The notes below the pieces were generated by a model. The model was not told the DNA's origin and searched no databases. It saw only the letters and a list, made by a program, of their open reading frames with translations. Below, in pieces: positions 10,004-21,650 of a DNA stretch of 64,000 nt. Positions within the stretch are counted from its first letter, which is position 1; each line of letters starts with the position of its first letter. The position numbers and the translations under genes are program-made. This stretch comes from Ostrinia nubilalis (Eukaryota > Arthropoda > Insecta > Lepidoptera > Crambidae). The stretch lies in NCBI RefSeq assembly GCF_963855985.1, contig NC_087118.1:4092001-4156000 (forward strand). Reading direction: 5' to 3'.

Positions 10004-11671
10004 CAGGGTGACAGGTAAAGCGATACATTCCTTGAAAGGGGTTAAAGTAGAGCTTATTTGCAGTCATTTAAGTCAACTGACACCATGTCCGAAACTTGTT
10101 CATTTCAAAGTTATTCAAGATTTAAGTATTTTTTAAAAAATCTCCAGTTTTTATGTTAAAATGTACCCTTGTAATGAAGAATACGGAATTATGTTAACTT
10201 TTTTGTTGTATTCGTATAGCTAAATAATAAGATAGACATTTTAAATTAAAATTTGCAAGAAAGAATCGTCATTACTCAAGTAAAAGCTAAAAAACCATGT
10301 ATTATTTTGCAAAAAAAAAATGTTTTAGGTAATTAAACGAAGAATTTCCAAGAAAAAATGTATGGAATATTGTGTACAAATTACAGAATTTAGTTCCTTG
10401 ATTCATTAGCTATTCAAAAAGGTACAGGTGTTTAACAAAAACTACTTAATTATTTTTTTATTTGAATTTAAACGTCTAGTAAGATACTTTCATAAAAAAA
10501 TAAATAAATAAAAAAGTCACACTAACAACTGTTCTTGGGTCTCAATAAATGAAAAACTTAGTATTGTAATAATAATTGTATCACCTAATTTTATCTAGGT
10601 ACATTATTTTAAGTCCTGCTCAAACTGTGAGACCCGTCTTCTAATACAAGCTCGTAGTCTGTTTCTCACTTCTGTTTTTGTGACTCTTGTTGTCAAACTG
10701 CTGAATATCTTGAGCTGCCCTCTGAATGCGCTCACGAAGCTCTTGCTCGTTGTTTACGGGGGTTACATACAAGAGATACTTCATGTGACCCCATAAATAA
10801 AAATCGCAAGGGGTCAGATCCGGACTTCTGGCTGGCCAAGGAATGGGTCCACATCGCCCAATCCAACGAAGTGGATATTGTTGATCCATCCATTGGCGTA
10901 CACTGAGCCGAAAGTGTGCTGTGTGTGTGAAAGCTTCGTGAGCGCATTCAGAGGGCACCTCAAGATATTCAGCAAAGTTTGACAACAAGAGTCACAAAAA
11001 CAGAAGTGAGAATCAGACTACGAGCTTGTATTAGAAGACGGGGCTCACAGTTTGAGCAGGACTTAAAATAATGTACCTAAATAAAATTAGGTGATACAAT
11101 TATTATTAAAATACTAAGTTTTTCATTTATTGAGACCTAAGAATAGTTGTTAGTGTGACTTTTTTATTTATTAATTTTTTTATGAAAGTATCTTACTAGA
11201 CGTTTAAATTCAAATAAAAAAATAATTAAGTAGTGTTTGTTAAACACCTGTACCTTTTTGAATAGCTAATAAATCAAAGAACTAAATTCTGTAATTTGTA
11301 CACAACATTCCATACATTTTTTCTTGGAAATTCTTCGTTTAATTACCTAAAACATATTTTTTTTGCATAATAATACATAGTTTTTTAGCTTTTACTTGAG
11401 TAATGACGATTCTTTCTTGCAAATTTTAATTTAAAATGTCTATCTTATTATTTAGCTATACGAATACAACAAAAAAGTTAACATTATTCCGTATTCTTCA
11501 TTACAAGGGTACATTTTAACATAAAAACTGGAGATTTTTTAAAAAATACTTAAATCTTGAATAACTTGGAAATGAACAAGTTTCGGACATGGTGTCATAT
11601 GACTTAAATGACTGCAAATAAGCTCTACTTTAACCCCTTTCAAGGAATGTATCGCTTTACCTGTCACCCTG
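10004..11671. mobile_element. Mariner-type foldback element with approximately 740-bp inverted arms
   Basis: TA dinucleotides flank ends CAGGGTGACAGGTAAAGCG and its complement. The left arm (10004-about 10743) and right arm (about 10931-11671) are near-perfect inverted copies over about 740 bases, including the transposase C-terminal coding, around a loop of about 190 bases. The arrangement looks like two copies of the same mariner 3' end joined head to head. It is non-autonomous; transcription would give a long hairpin RNA. Confidence 0.85.
10641..10988 (-). pseudogene. Mariner-superfamily transposase C-terminal fragment
   Basis: Minus frame across the hairpin arm and loop: RLSVRQWMDQQYPLRWIG, IPWPARSPDLTPCDFYLWGH and ELRERIQRAAQDI. 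ARSPDLTPCDFYLW contains the third catalytic acid (D) of the DDE/D core. The catalytic first two thirds are absent. The protein cannot function, but it identifies the parent of the foldback element. Confidence 0.8.
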
Positions 11672-11709
11672 TATAAACAAGCAATCTTAATTCATGTTCA
11701 TATCAGGCA

Positions 11710-13264
11710 ATGTCTCTTCTCGAGGGTTGTGTTGATGTTTGCAATAGCCCATTAAAATTTAGACAAATAGACCCCATAGTTATTATAAAAACTTTCAAAG
11801 AACTAAATATAAAAAAGACAGAGGATATATGGGGCATATCAACAGACATAATAAAACCCATCATTCCTCTTATAGCTCCCCATTTAGCTCATATCTTTAA
11901 TGAATGTATTAACGAAGGTCAGTTCCCTACCCTGATGAAACATAGTAAAATCATACCATTATTTAAAGCAGGAGACAAAAGTGACCCATCCAACTTTAGA
12001 CCTATATCGATACTACCTGCGCTCAGTAAAATATTTGAAAAAAATATTTTCAATCAACTACTGTCTCATTTTAACTTAAATAAACTGTTTCATGAAAAAC
12101 AATATGGGTTCACAAAAGGGAAAAGTACGACCGATGCAGGGGTTGCTCTTATCAAACACATTTTCGATGCTTGGCAGGAGAAAAAAGATGCTATTGGTGT
12201 ATTTTGTGACTTATCGAAGGCGTTTGACTGTGTTGATCATCAAACTCTGTTATTTAAGCTAGAACATTATGGCGTATCAGGCAAGGCCTTAAGCCTATTA
12301 CACTCTTACCTCTCAGACAGATTACAAAAAGTAAATATTCACGGAACTAACTCTTCGGGCGCCCCCCTAAAAATGGGAGTGCCCCAAGGCTCAATACTGG
12401 GACCATTGCTCTTTCTGATTTATATAAATGATCTACCTTTTTATTCAAAGGACCTTTGTGAGATAGTATTATTTGCTGATGACACTTCTTTAATTTTTAA
12501 AACTGACAGGCGTCAGGAAATATTTGACGACGTGAATAATGCTCTTTCCAAAGTATTAGACTGGTTTACAACTAATAATTTGCTATTAAACGCAAAAAAA
12601 AACTAAATGTTTAAAATTCACTATGCCTAATGTCAAACAAGTTAATACTAATATTACAGTAAATAATGAACGCATTGAACTGATAAACTCTACTGTCTTT
12701 CTAGGTATTACCCTAGACTGTAAATTACAATGGGGCCCCCATATTGCTGCCTTGGCGGGAAGACTTAGTTCAGCTGCCTTTGCGGTGAGAAAGATCAGAA
12801 ACTTGACTGATGTTGAAACAGCAAGGCTTGTATATTTTAGTTATTTTCATAGTATTATGTCTTATGGTCTTTTACTGTGGGGCTCAGCAGCAGACATAGA
12901 ATCAATTTTCATTTTACAGAAAAGAGCTGTCCGGGCAATATACGGTCTTAAACCACGTGACTCGCTTAGAGAAGTTTTTAAAGAAATCAATATATTGACT
13001 GTGGCTTCGCAATACATATTTGATAACATTATGTATGTCCGTAAACATATACATTTATTTACTAAGAAAAGTGACGTCCACTCATTTAATACGAGACATA
13101 AGAATAAACTTGCTGTTCCATCATTTAGGTTGCATAAGATAGGTAATTCATTCTTGGGGAAATGTATTACCATATTTAACAAAATACCACACAACCTTGT
13201 CGAATTGCCAATAAACAAATTTAAGATACATATTGTAAATATCGCACACCTAGATCTAAACTGA
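11710..13264 (+). pseudogene. LINE ORF2 RT domain, CR1/Jockey group, one frameshift
   Basis: An open frame 11710-12606 holds NFRPISILPALSKIFEK, FCDLSKAFDCVDH, MGVPQGSILGP and LFADDTSL near residue 255. A run of nine A at about 12593-12601 breaks the frame after LLLNAKK, and the thumb continues in frame 12623-13264 (NSTVFLGITLDCKLQWGPH). The RT would be intact apart from this slip. The endonuclease part is missing: the copy is 5'-truncated immediately next to the mariner foldback. The stop codon is TGA at 13262-13264. Confidence 0.85.
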
Positions 13265-13277
13265 GACAACTCAAAAA
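13239..13277 (+). repeat. 39-bp inverted repeat, left copy
   Basis: Pairs exactly with 14796-14834 in inverse orientation. It includes the last seven sense codons and stop of the LINE ORF2. Core: CACACCTAGATCTAAACTGA. Confidence 0.75.
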
Positions 13278-14795
13278 AGGGCATTTTTCAGGAGGCGAAA
13301 AAAACGTATTACTACATTTTTTGTTAGGGAAGTTATGAAACTCAGTTTTATTTTGGATTATTGATAGGCTGTGAAATGACCCTGTGTATAAACTGGGTCA
13401 AAAAATCTATCCTTTTTACCTTTAATCGCAGTTTTTTCAGTTGTTACATTTTAGGGGAATGACTTTGTATAAATAATAAAGTACATTTAGACTTGAATCA
13501 GCTTTGTCTGGACATTTTGAGATTTGAGTTCTCCTTTTCCACTCTTAAAATTTTTATATCGTGCCATTTAACTTGATTCGATTTTCGTCTAAAACCAAAT
13601 TACTTGCCCACATTTTTTGCAAGATTTTAGTGTCATAAAACTTTTCAAATGTCATCTCTTTCACGTACTTTGGTCCTCTGTATTTCAAAATTTCAAGATG
13701 TGGCTGAGTCCTCTTCCTGCACTATTAAAGTGGTTTTCATTGAATGTTTCGATATCCTTAATCATCAATTTAGGAATTGTTTGAGAAAACAGTTCTTTTT
13801 TAACACGATTTGGATCAGCATAAGAGATTAAATGAAGATTTCATGACATGGTGAACATGATAGGTGTTTGAGTTTCTTCAGCCACTTTTTCTTAGCATCA
13901 GCTGATTGATATGTTTATTTATTATTTATTTACTTATTATAGACCTTTTTTCTACGTTATTTTTTATTTCTACATTATAAAGAAGGTTTTATCTTTTGTG
14001 CAGACAACAGCATATCAGACTATACACTTGTATTACAACTACATTAGTTACGACAGTGTTTAACTTGAAGTGCCGTCGTCTGTACATTGTAATTTTAACT
14101 ATCTTTACACTGTTCTCTCAAAATATTTAAAAGAAAACGACCTAGGCTATTTTTTTCGGAAAATAAAAAAAATATCCACTGTAATTTTTACTTATCCAAC
14201 AATAGTAAGTTAACTCAAAACACTCTTCTCAAACACAACAGTTGAACAGTTTGAATAAAACTAACTTTATTTAGAAACATGGATTATCATACTGTACCTG
14301 ATTTTAGGTGAAACATGCAAAACTACGCGTCCTGTATAGAATAACATTGAATTGAAATTTGTTCCAACAAAACTACGCCAACTAGAAATTCACAAGTTGA
14401 TTCATCAAAACCAACTCAACTCAAAATAGTAACAAAATATAAGTTACTTTATCAAACAAAACTGGAACAAGTCAAAATGATCTGGTTGACTATTGCAAAA
14501 CAATTCATCAATACTGTTACTACTCAAATTAACTCATTATATATTTTCTGCTTAACTGTAACAAATCTAAATATCCGCGTTTTCGTTTATTTTAATACGT
14601 GCACTCTCTGATACTAGCGAAGGTCAACTGACAAAACGCTTGTTTAGGTGGAAGGGGTTGACAAGCGTTGATTCAACAAAAGTAAGTTATCGCCATCTAG
14701 CGGCAAATGGATCAAGGCTTTATTAAACCTGTTATGTTGGAAAGATGCGTATGATAACCGAGTATTTGAATACAAGCATAAGTCAAAATTGGCAA
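13278..14795. other. Unassigned AT-rich DNA between 39-bp inverted repeats
   Basis: No coding signal. Several short repeats of an AACTC / CAAAACAA type occur around 14200-14530. It might be the body of an unknown element bounded by the 39-bp repeats, but no target duplication is visible outside them. Confidence 0.4.
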
Positions 14796-14834
14796 TTTTT
14801 GAGTTGTCTCAGTTTAGATCTAGGTGTGCGATAT
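14796..14834 (-). repeat. 39-bp inverted repeat, right copy
   Basis: Inverse complement of 13239-13277. Either a terminal repeat or a second, inverted fragment of the same LINE 3' end. Confidence 0.75.
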
Positions 14835-14839
14835 GAAAA

Positions 14840-15285
14840 TTTGCCGGAGCAAAATAAAAATAATTTTTTAAATTGATAACAATTTATTGTGGTTGGGACA
14901 CAAAAAATTTAAAAAGAAAAAAAAAGGGATGGGTCGTTGGGCCGTTTGGTTGGTACAGACTAAAAATACTAGACTAAGATGCAGACTAAGATTAGCGCGC
15001 AATTATCACCACTCGGCTCAACCCCCTCCGCACCCGTCGGGCGCAGCAAGCGTCTGGCACTGCGGGACAGCCGGTGCCAAACACCTCCTAGTGTACAAAA
15101 AAATATATTATAAAAATATCGTTACAGTAAGTGCACCACTGGTGCATTAATACCCTACAGCTTAAACAGGTAGTAATAGGCATATTAATACAAAGAAATT
15201 AATTTACTTGTGTTCGCTTAGTTAAATTACTACGACACACAAAAAAAACAATCCATCGCTCTCAAGGATGGAGCAAATGTGAACA
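14840..15285. other. No gene seen
   Basis: Contains a poly(A)-like tract (14908-14930) and a short GC-rich stretch (15000-15090) without a convincing reading frame. Confidence 0.4.
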
Positions 15286-15289
15286 CAGC

Positions 15290-15775
15290 AAAATCCAACG
15301 GTAATTCATTACAATGGTAAATCTATTTAGAAGGTAACATTTTGGTAAAATGTAATCATCGTAATTATTACATCATTTACATTCACAAAGCGAACTAAAA
15401 ATAGTTAACCCAACGAAATCCATCGATAATACATCACAATGGTAAATTTATTTAGGAACTAACATTTTGGTAAAATGTAATCATTGTAATTATTACATCA
15501 TTTACCTTCACAAAGCGAACTAAAAATAGTTAACACAACGAAATCCATCGATAATACATCACAATGGTAGATTTATTTAGGAACTAACATTTTGGTAAAA
15601 TGTAATCATTGTAATTATTACATCATTTACCTTCACAAAGCGAACTAAAAATAGTTAACACAACGAAATCCATCGATAATACATCACAATGGTAAATTTA
15701 TTTAAGAATTATCATTTTGGTAAAATGTAATCATTATGTGGGTAATCTACTTTTTCAAAGTAAACTAAAATAATT
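15290..15775. repeat. 125-bp tandem repeat, about four units
   Basis: The phrase AACATTTTGGTAAAATGTAA recurs near 15335, 15460, 15585 and 15710, giving a constant period of about 125 bases. Units two and three are almost identical; the first and last are diverged. Each unit has an internal palindrome around ATTTTGGTAAAAT and the word AATTATTACATCATTTAC. Confidence 0.9.
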
Positions 15776-15779
15776 GGCA

Positions 15780-17235
15780 AGCTCAATAGAAAACGGAACC
15801 AACCTATGAAGTAGGGTAGCCCTGGACCGTGGTGGACGGCCTCGGTAGTGTACATATCGGCCAGTCATGGTCGGGGAACGACTCTCAGGCACCATCGTCA
15901 CCTTTTGAACAAAATTTACTAAGTTGCGGACACATCACCGAGTACCGTGTTTCTAATAATTCATTCTAACTCAGCGGAGAGGCGAATGAGGTCGAGAAAG
16001 AAATTACAACATACCTTCAACGGAGGAAAAAATCCGGCGTCAGCCGCTAAAGCAGGACACAGCGCAGAGCTCGCCACCGAGCACTGCCCAACCAAAATCT
16101 GTGAATAACAACCACGCGCATTGGTTAACAATGCCGCTAATGCAAACAATAAAATAACAAGGAGAAATCCTAGGTGATCCTTGGGATAGCACCTGCTTAC
16201 CTCGATCGAGTGTGGGTCTAAGCGTAGCACGTGGCAGTGGGTCCGCAAAATTACGGGGCTTCCGGATTTATTCCAAAATTCCCTTTTTACGCAGAGGATG
16301 ACGATGCGTGCCCTGCCCGTTTATCAGGGAATGGCACGGTTCAGACCTCTTGGAATTCGGGACACTAGGACACCACGCACACCGGAACTTCCACTCGCGA
16401 GCACGGACAACCAAGCAAAAGGAAAGGACACTCCAAAAAGCGCCGGTCATCACCCGTGACTCAGATGTTCGTTCGAAAACTTGTCACCCCAACAAATCAC
16501 AATATCAAGCAGTTTTGTATAATTTTTTTTTCTTTACTTTCAATAAATGCTACTTGTGTTAACTAGCCTCTTATTGAATAATTTCGATATGAGAACTCAC
16601 AATACTGCTTCTCTCATTTAAATTTAATTAAATAATTAAACTTTAGGAAGAAAAAAAATAACAAACAAGCAAGTTTCTGAACGTCACCTGCGTGTTTCGT
16701 TTCACTCAGAATATGTCAAATTTCTAGAACGTTCCGAATCCATGATCGATCAAGATACATTACAATGTTACTTTAATATAAACATTGAGGAAAATACTGT
16801 AAATAGCTAGAATTTAAATTAAAGAGCCTAAATATTAAGTTTTATAAAAATTTAGTATTGGACATTTAATTTTGTTATACACTTTTTTACTAAAAGAATG
16901 AAACGTAACGCATTGATCTGTCAAACGGAGACATTCAAAAGTGTGGTTATTTATTGCTCTGCGTACCAAAACAATGTAATTAATTTTTAATACAGGTTAA
17001 TCTAAATTCAGTGAATCTCTAACGACGACACAATCAAGTGACAAAGGAAATACTGTACACTTTGTAATATGTGACCTTACGGTCCGTTGGAATGTTTGTT
17101 TGTGGAAATCGGTAAGTATTCAATCTCGCCAAGAAAAAAAGTGTTACAATATAAAAAATACCCTTATGTCCAAAGGGTACTACAAGGTTCGAGACTATAT
17201 TGATGACAAGGATGCGTGGTCAGTTCAGTCTGCAC
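15780..17235. other. No gene recognised
   Basis: The 15800-16480 part is less AT-rich but shows no long or conserved reading frame. 16500-17235 is AT-rich spacer. Confidence 0.4.
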
Positions 17236-17239
17236 ATAT

Positions 17240-17331
17240 CGGCCGTTTGGTGTAGTGGTTCGAATCGGACTACTATTCCGGAGGTTGCGGGTTCGATTCC
17301 CGCACAGTACAAACATTTGTGTGCATGAACA
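17240..17331 (+). repeat. tRNA-derived SINE, 5' part
   Basis: The head GGCCGTTTGGTGTAGTGGTT holds a pol III A box, and GCGGGTTCGATTCCCGC holds the B box about 40 bases on. The same SINE occurs inverted at 42373-42469 and 43188-43356. This copy is split at 17331 by an LTR element and resumes at 19334. Confidence 0.85.
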
Positions 17332-17543
17332 TGTGCCATGTTGGGGGACCGTATGAATGAGACAGTTGGTATTAGTCTCTGATATTAATCTGTTTATTAA
17401 CGCGGACTACACGTATATTTATACGATATAGATTATAGATAAATGACGTCACAGCATCAGCACTATACGTGATAAATGTGCTGACACTGTGAACGTGATC
17501 AAGATAAAATATGAAGAGATTAAGTATTGTGCATACCGGCACA
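17332..17543 (-). repeat. 3' LTR of the small LTR element
   Basis: Direct repeat with 19122-19333; bounded by TGTGCC and GGCACA. Confidence 0.9.
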
Positions 17544-19106
17544 GTACTCCCCCCCTTTAAATAAGAAAAAATAAAATAATGCGCTAATTACAATAACATA
17601 CATAAATTATCTACGTTAATACATGGTTCAATGTTCAATCTCTACATACTTACATACAAAAAATAAGAATAATGCGCTAATTAACCAATACAAATTACAA
17701 TAACTATCTACGTTATACAAATCATGTGGTGAAAAATGTTTAAATGTTTATAAATATAACAAAATATAACCACTGGCTTCTTCCTTATCTGGCGTTTTCA
17801 CAGTCGTGGGTTGCCCTCGCGCAAGCTCGGCTTTACGCGATGGGTGCGCTGTATTCACAGCGTTCATGCCTTATGTCCTTGCACATTTCATAAGCGTTAT
17901 CGGCTTCTGAAGACCAAAGGATAGGCGAATTATCATTCTTGAAATATTCAAAGTATTCAACTTCGATACGCGGCTGCGTAATTTTCTCAATTCCTTGACT
18001 GTGTTTCAATTCATTAATTGCTTTGTATTTCTGCTCTGTTGGGCGATTCCTTGGCTCGTTATCGGATAACCTAAGAAATGTTCGCTCTGGAGGGATTCAC
18101 ATTTTTCTAAATGATTGTAATCCCAAGTTAAGAGTCAGCGTTTCTCACCGTAAGTGTTTATCTTTGAACCATTCGTGGTATATAACATATTGCTCATTTA
18201 GCATTGTTGATTATTATCACTGATATGTTGCTCCCGTAACGATTAAAAACCTCATACCACTTTTTCAGTCGGTAAAAATAAGGCGGGTAGACGGGTAAAT
18301 AGCACAAAAGCCGTGCTGGCTGTGCGATTTTTAGTTTCCTTGGTTCGTTTGTTTCCAATCACATGGTTTTTCACATTTTTCTGCATACGTTGATACATAT
18401 TATAATAACAAAATCATCTTACTTGACTAGGCGACCTTGGCCTGTAACTGCTGCGTCGCAAATTTTCACGGTCATGGCACAATTATTATTTCAATTGCAC
18501 ATGTTTTAGTTGAGTTAGCACATTTTCTATTGTTTGGTCTTGAATTTTGCTGATGTTGTCGTTGACTGCTGAACTGCTGAGACTTCATTATTTTTGCATT
18601 AATTCATTTCGCATTTAGTTCTAATATTTTATCAGCGATTTGAATCTTTTGAAGTTCCAAGACTGATTCCAGCTGCACATACGAGGTTGGTCCTTTCAGA
18701 AATCGAGAATACGGATGTGACAGGGGTACTGGCAGCGACTTCTCGTGGTGTTGTGTTGCACGACTTGCACGGAGTTGACATGTTGACAGTGATGTATGTT
18801 GATGACGTCACGGATTTTCTCTGCTCAATCGGGTAACCAATTTGATGCCATGTCAGAGATGATGTGGATGGCGAAGGCTGATGCCGAAGATGGTGGTGAT
18901 GGAGGTTACGTCTCACATTACGTTGGTTTAGTATGTTTATCTTCGTCGTCGTTCGTCGGCTTCGTTGGGATCGCTGGATTAATGTTCTTCACGTCGGGTT
19001 CTTCGTAGTGGTTACCAATTTGTGGCAACTTCGTCGGGATCATTCGTAGTGGTTACCATAATTTGTGCCGACTTCGTTGGCTTCGTCGTCAGGTTCATCT
19101 TCTTCG

Positions 19107-19121
19107 TCGGGGTCACCAATT
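19107..19121 (-). other. Primer-binding-site-like sequence
   Basis: Minus strand TGGTGACCCCGACG lies two bases inside the 5' LTR, the expected place for tRNA priming. The cognate tRNA was not identified. Confidence 0.55.
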
Positions 19122-19333
19122 TGTGCCATGTTGGGGGACCGTATGAATGAGACAGTTGGTATTAGTCTCTGATATTAATCTGTTTATTAACGCGGACTAC
19201 ACGTATATTTATACGATATAGATTATAGATAAATGACGTCACAGCATCAGCACTATACGTGATAAATGTGCTGACACTGTGAACGTGATCAAGATAAAAT
19301 ATGAAGAGATTAAGTATTGTGCATACCGGCACA
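19122..19333 (-). repeat. 5' LTR of the small LTR element
   Basis: Second copy of the 212-bp repeat, followed on the right by target copy AACA and the rest of the SINE. Confidence 0.9.
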
Positions 19334-19520
19334 AACATATTTGTTTGTATTGGACTGGGTGTTTTCTATGTATAATATGTATGTATTTACAAAAAAAAAA
19401 AGTATTTAAGTATGTTTATATCCGTTGTCTAGTACCCATAGTACAAGCTTTGCTTAGTTTGGGGCTAGCGGCGCAGTGTAAAATGTCCAAGGATATTTAT
19501 TTATTTATTTATTTATATTA
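19334..19520 (+). repeat. tRNA-derived SINE, 3' part
   Basis: Continues the SINE of 17240-17331 with GTATTGGACTGGGTGTTTTC, CAAGCTTTGCTTAGTTTGGG and a terminal (ATTT)n run at 19492-19518. The same body is found in the inverted copies near 42000 and 43000. Confidence 0.85.
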
Positions 19521-19534
19521 GATGTACTTAAATT

Positions 19535-19775
19535 TGACTTTTCTTACCGTTAGATAATTCCTGGCAATAAGTGGTGACTGAGTTTGTTCCGGCGTTTCTT
19601 CTCAGCACTTGCCATATGTTTGTCTCGAAGCGCTGGTAGGGCCCAAAAAATAAGGAGACATGTAAAGTGCCCCATAAGGGCTACCTTTTCTTTTTTTATT
19701 ATTTTCTATTGACGTTCATAAGTGCCACTTGTGGTCTAAACTGAATAAATATTTTTGATTTTGATTTTTTTTTTA
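19535..19775 (+). repeat. Dispersed repeat, 3'-end type (GTGGTGACTGAGTTTGTT family)
   Basis: Shares GTGGTGACTGAGTTTGTT, TTCTTCTCAGCACTTGCCA and GAGACATGTA with inverted copies at 22907-23022 and 42113-42310, and ends in a TTTTGATTTTGATT run. It looks like the 3' end of a LINE or SINE. Confidence 0.65.
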
Positions 19776-20085
19776 TTTATGTTTTTTGTGCAATAAAAAT
19801 ATATGTATAAGAATAAAGGTCATCACAAAAATCGGCCCACCTACGTTTTACAGGAAAACTCGTTTCTACTGACACAATCATGGTGCCCCAACAATATTGG
19901 TGTTATTTGAAAGCCCAATAAATATCCTTAAAGAAAAACACATTTAATTTCTTAATAAACTTTAATTTTATTAACATAAACGCGATATACAATAAATGTG
20001 ACTTGAAAAAGACCTCATTTTGGGCTCACCTCTGGGATCAATTAGACCAATTTTTATGGTTATAAAACCAAATAATTCAATTCAT
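19776..20085. other. AT-rich spacer, no gene seen
   Basis: No coding or repeat signal was recognised apart from A/T tracts. Confidence 0.4.
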
Positions 20086-20089
20086 TTCA

Positions 20090-21650
20090 ATTCAATTTAT
20101 TCATTTAAAGATAACAATGATCCACATGGTTAGTAAATAAAGTGCCTTATACAACTATGTTAGTAATTTATTTATTATAACATACCACTAATTATCCAAC
20201 CCGTTCGGTAAGAAGTAGCCGAAGGAAATGTCGGATAATAGGAGAGTCATACCTCTCCGCCACGGTCTTCAGGATACTGTTGGGGCTCGCCCGTATCCTA
20301 CTGAGCAACGAGGCAGTCTTCTTGCGTAGGACAGCAAAGAAGCCGTCAGTATGCGACTGAGCAAACATTTCCGAAGCACTGCAGAAGCGAGGCAAGCCCA
20401 ACAGCACCCTGAACCCGTTGTTATATTGGACCCGAAGGACGCTAAGCGATTTCTGTGAGTACGTGGTCCACAGGTTTCCCGTGTATAGACACTGACAGTA
20501 TGCTTTAAACAGAGTGATCTTGACATGGTCACTACATCGGGCAAACCTGCGAGCCAACATATTACACCTTACTGCCAGCGCCCTTCGTTCCCTCTCGATA
20601 TCAACATGATCTTTAAAAGGTCATCAGTAACGTAGTGTCCGAGATATTTAAATTTAGTGACTCTGTTTAACTTTACCCCATTCAGCAAGAGGTCGGGTAC
20701 CACGTTTGGACATTTACTGGCGGCCTTAAATACCATGTATTCGCTCTTCTTCACATTATACAATAAGCCATGGCATTTAGCTGTATCGATTGCGTCAATA
20801 TCATTGATCTGTTTAATATTGTTCCAGCCAATCGCCTGAAGGTCGGCACTCAACAAGTCCGGGAGTATACTTTTAAGAGGCCTGTATGACACCCAGCGAG
20901 GTTTAGGCCTCTCCTTCTTAATTTTGGACTCCATCAGAAGCATTGCATGTCCTCCCAAATCAGGTGAGTGCCTCACTAACACCTTATTTGCTTTTAAATC
21001 TGTTGCTTGTGCAAATGACATCAATCAGGGTGGCGCTGTGTTCCGTGAAATGGGTTGGCTCGGTGATAAGTTGGGTCAGGTTTAAAGACTGTGTGAAATT
21101 TGTGAGAACACAATATTTCACACAGTGTGTGTCATGAAGGTTAATATTGAAATCACCCACAAGTATGATGCCATCGGCCCTTACAAAGGAAGTCAGAGCT
21201 TCTGTGATACTGTCAAAGAAAATATCGACATCCTGCCATGGTGGTCGATATGCGGTGCCAATGACTATGTGTTGGTTGTTCAGTTTGTCAGTCATCCACA
21301 TCTGCTCGACTGAAGAGTTGATATTGGGATACTGACACAGTTTTACATTTAATCCCTTGCGTATGTAGAAACCAACCCCTCCACCACGTCCACCCCTGAC
21401 ATGTGTGGTCCTCGGTGTGTGTCTGAGTCGATATCCTGGTAACTTAGGAGCCCTGTCACTTTCCCCCTCTCGTAGCCATTTTTCATTTATGGCCAGTATA
21501 TCAGGAGCTAATTCTCCCACAGCAACTATAAATTCCTCATGTCCTGTGCATAGTGAACCTGCGTTGAAGAATCCTACCGATAAATTAACTAACCCAAGGC
21601 CTGTGATGTATAGTAAAAGAAAGCAAGCAGGTGTGGTTGTTTGAAAGTAT
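20090..21650 (-). pseudogene. LINE ORF2 lacking its reverse transcriptase core
   Basis: Reading right to left: endonuclease (VGFFNAGSLCTGHEEFIVAV, DILAINEKW, GGGVGFYIRKG, DGIILVGDFNINLHD, 21600-20984), a partial linker (HAMLLMESKIKKERPKPRW, 21024-20830), then directly the post-RT thumb (LLLNGVKLNRVTKFKYLGHY, 20780-20600) and C-terminal part (20560-20192). The motifs for polymerase catalysis, including FADD, are absent between IKQINDID and DAIDTAKCHGLLYNVKKS, so an internal deletion removed them. Frame changes occur near 20984-21024 and 20560-20569. The A/T-rich 3' end is near 20090. Confidence 0.8.

Larger units (their letters stand above)
17332..19333 (-). mobile_element. Small non-autonomous LTR retrotransposon with identical LTRs
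   Basis: Two direct 212-bp repeats (17332-17543 and 19122-19333), identical by eye, start TGTGCC and end GGCACA, flanked by 4-bp target copies AACA (17328-17331, 19334-19337). On the minus strand, TGGTGACCCCGACGAAG (primer-binding-site-like) follows the 5' LTR, and a purine run AAAGGGGGGGAG precedes the 3' LTR, so the element reads right to left. The 1.58-kb interior has no gag or pol frame, so mobilisation would need proteins supplied in trans. LTR identity indicates recent insertion. Confidence 0.88.

Noticed and set aside
14887..15150. 87-codon ORF starting after a poly(A)-like tract
   Set aside because: Lys-run start and low-complexity content; no recognisable domain.
15290..15775. CRISPR-like array
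   Set aside because: Units are contiguous 125-bp tandem copies without spacers, and the DNA is eukaryotic.
17240..17311. Functional tRNA gene
   Set aside because: A and B boxes are present, but the cloverleaf acceptor stem does not close and the same head plus body recurs as a SINE.
18632..19008. Possible gag remnants in the small LTR element
   Set aside because: Short frames on both strands without capsid or zinc-knuckle motifs.
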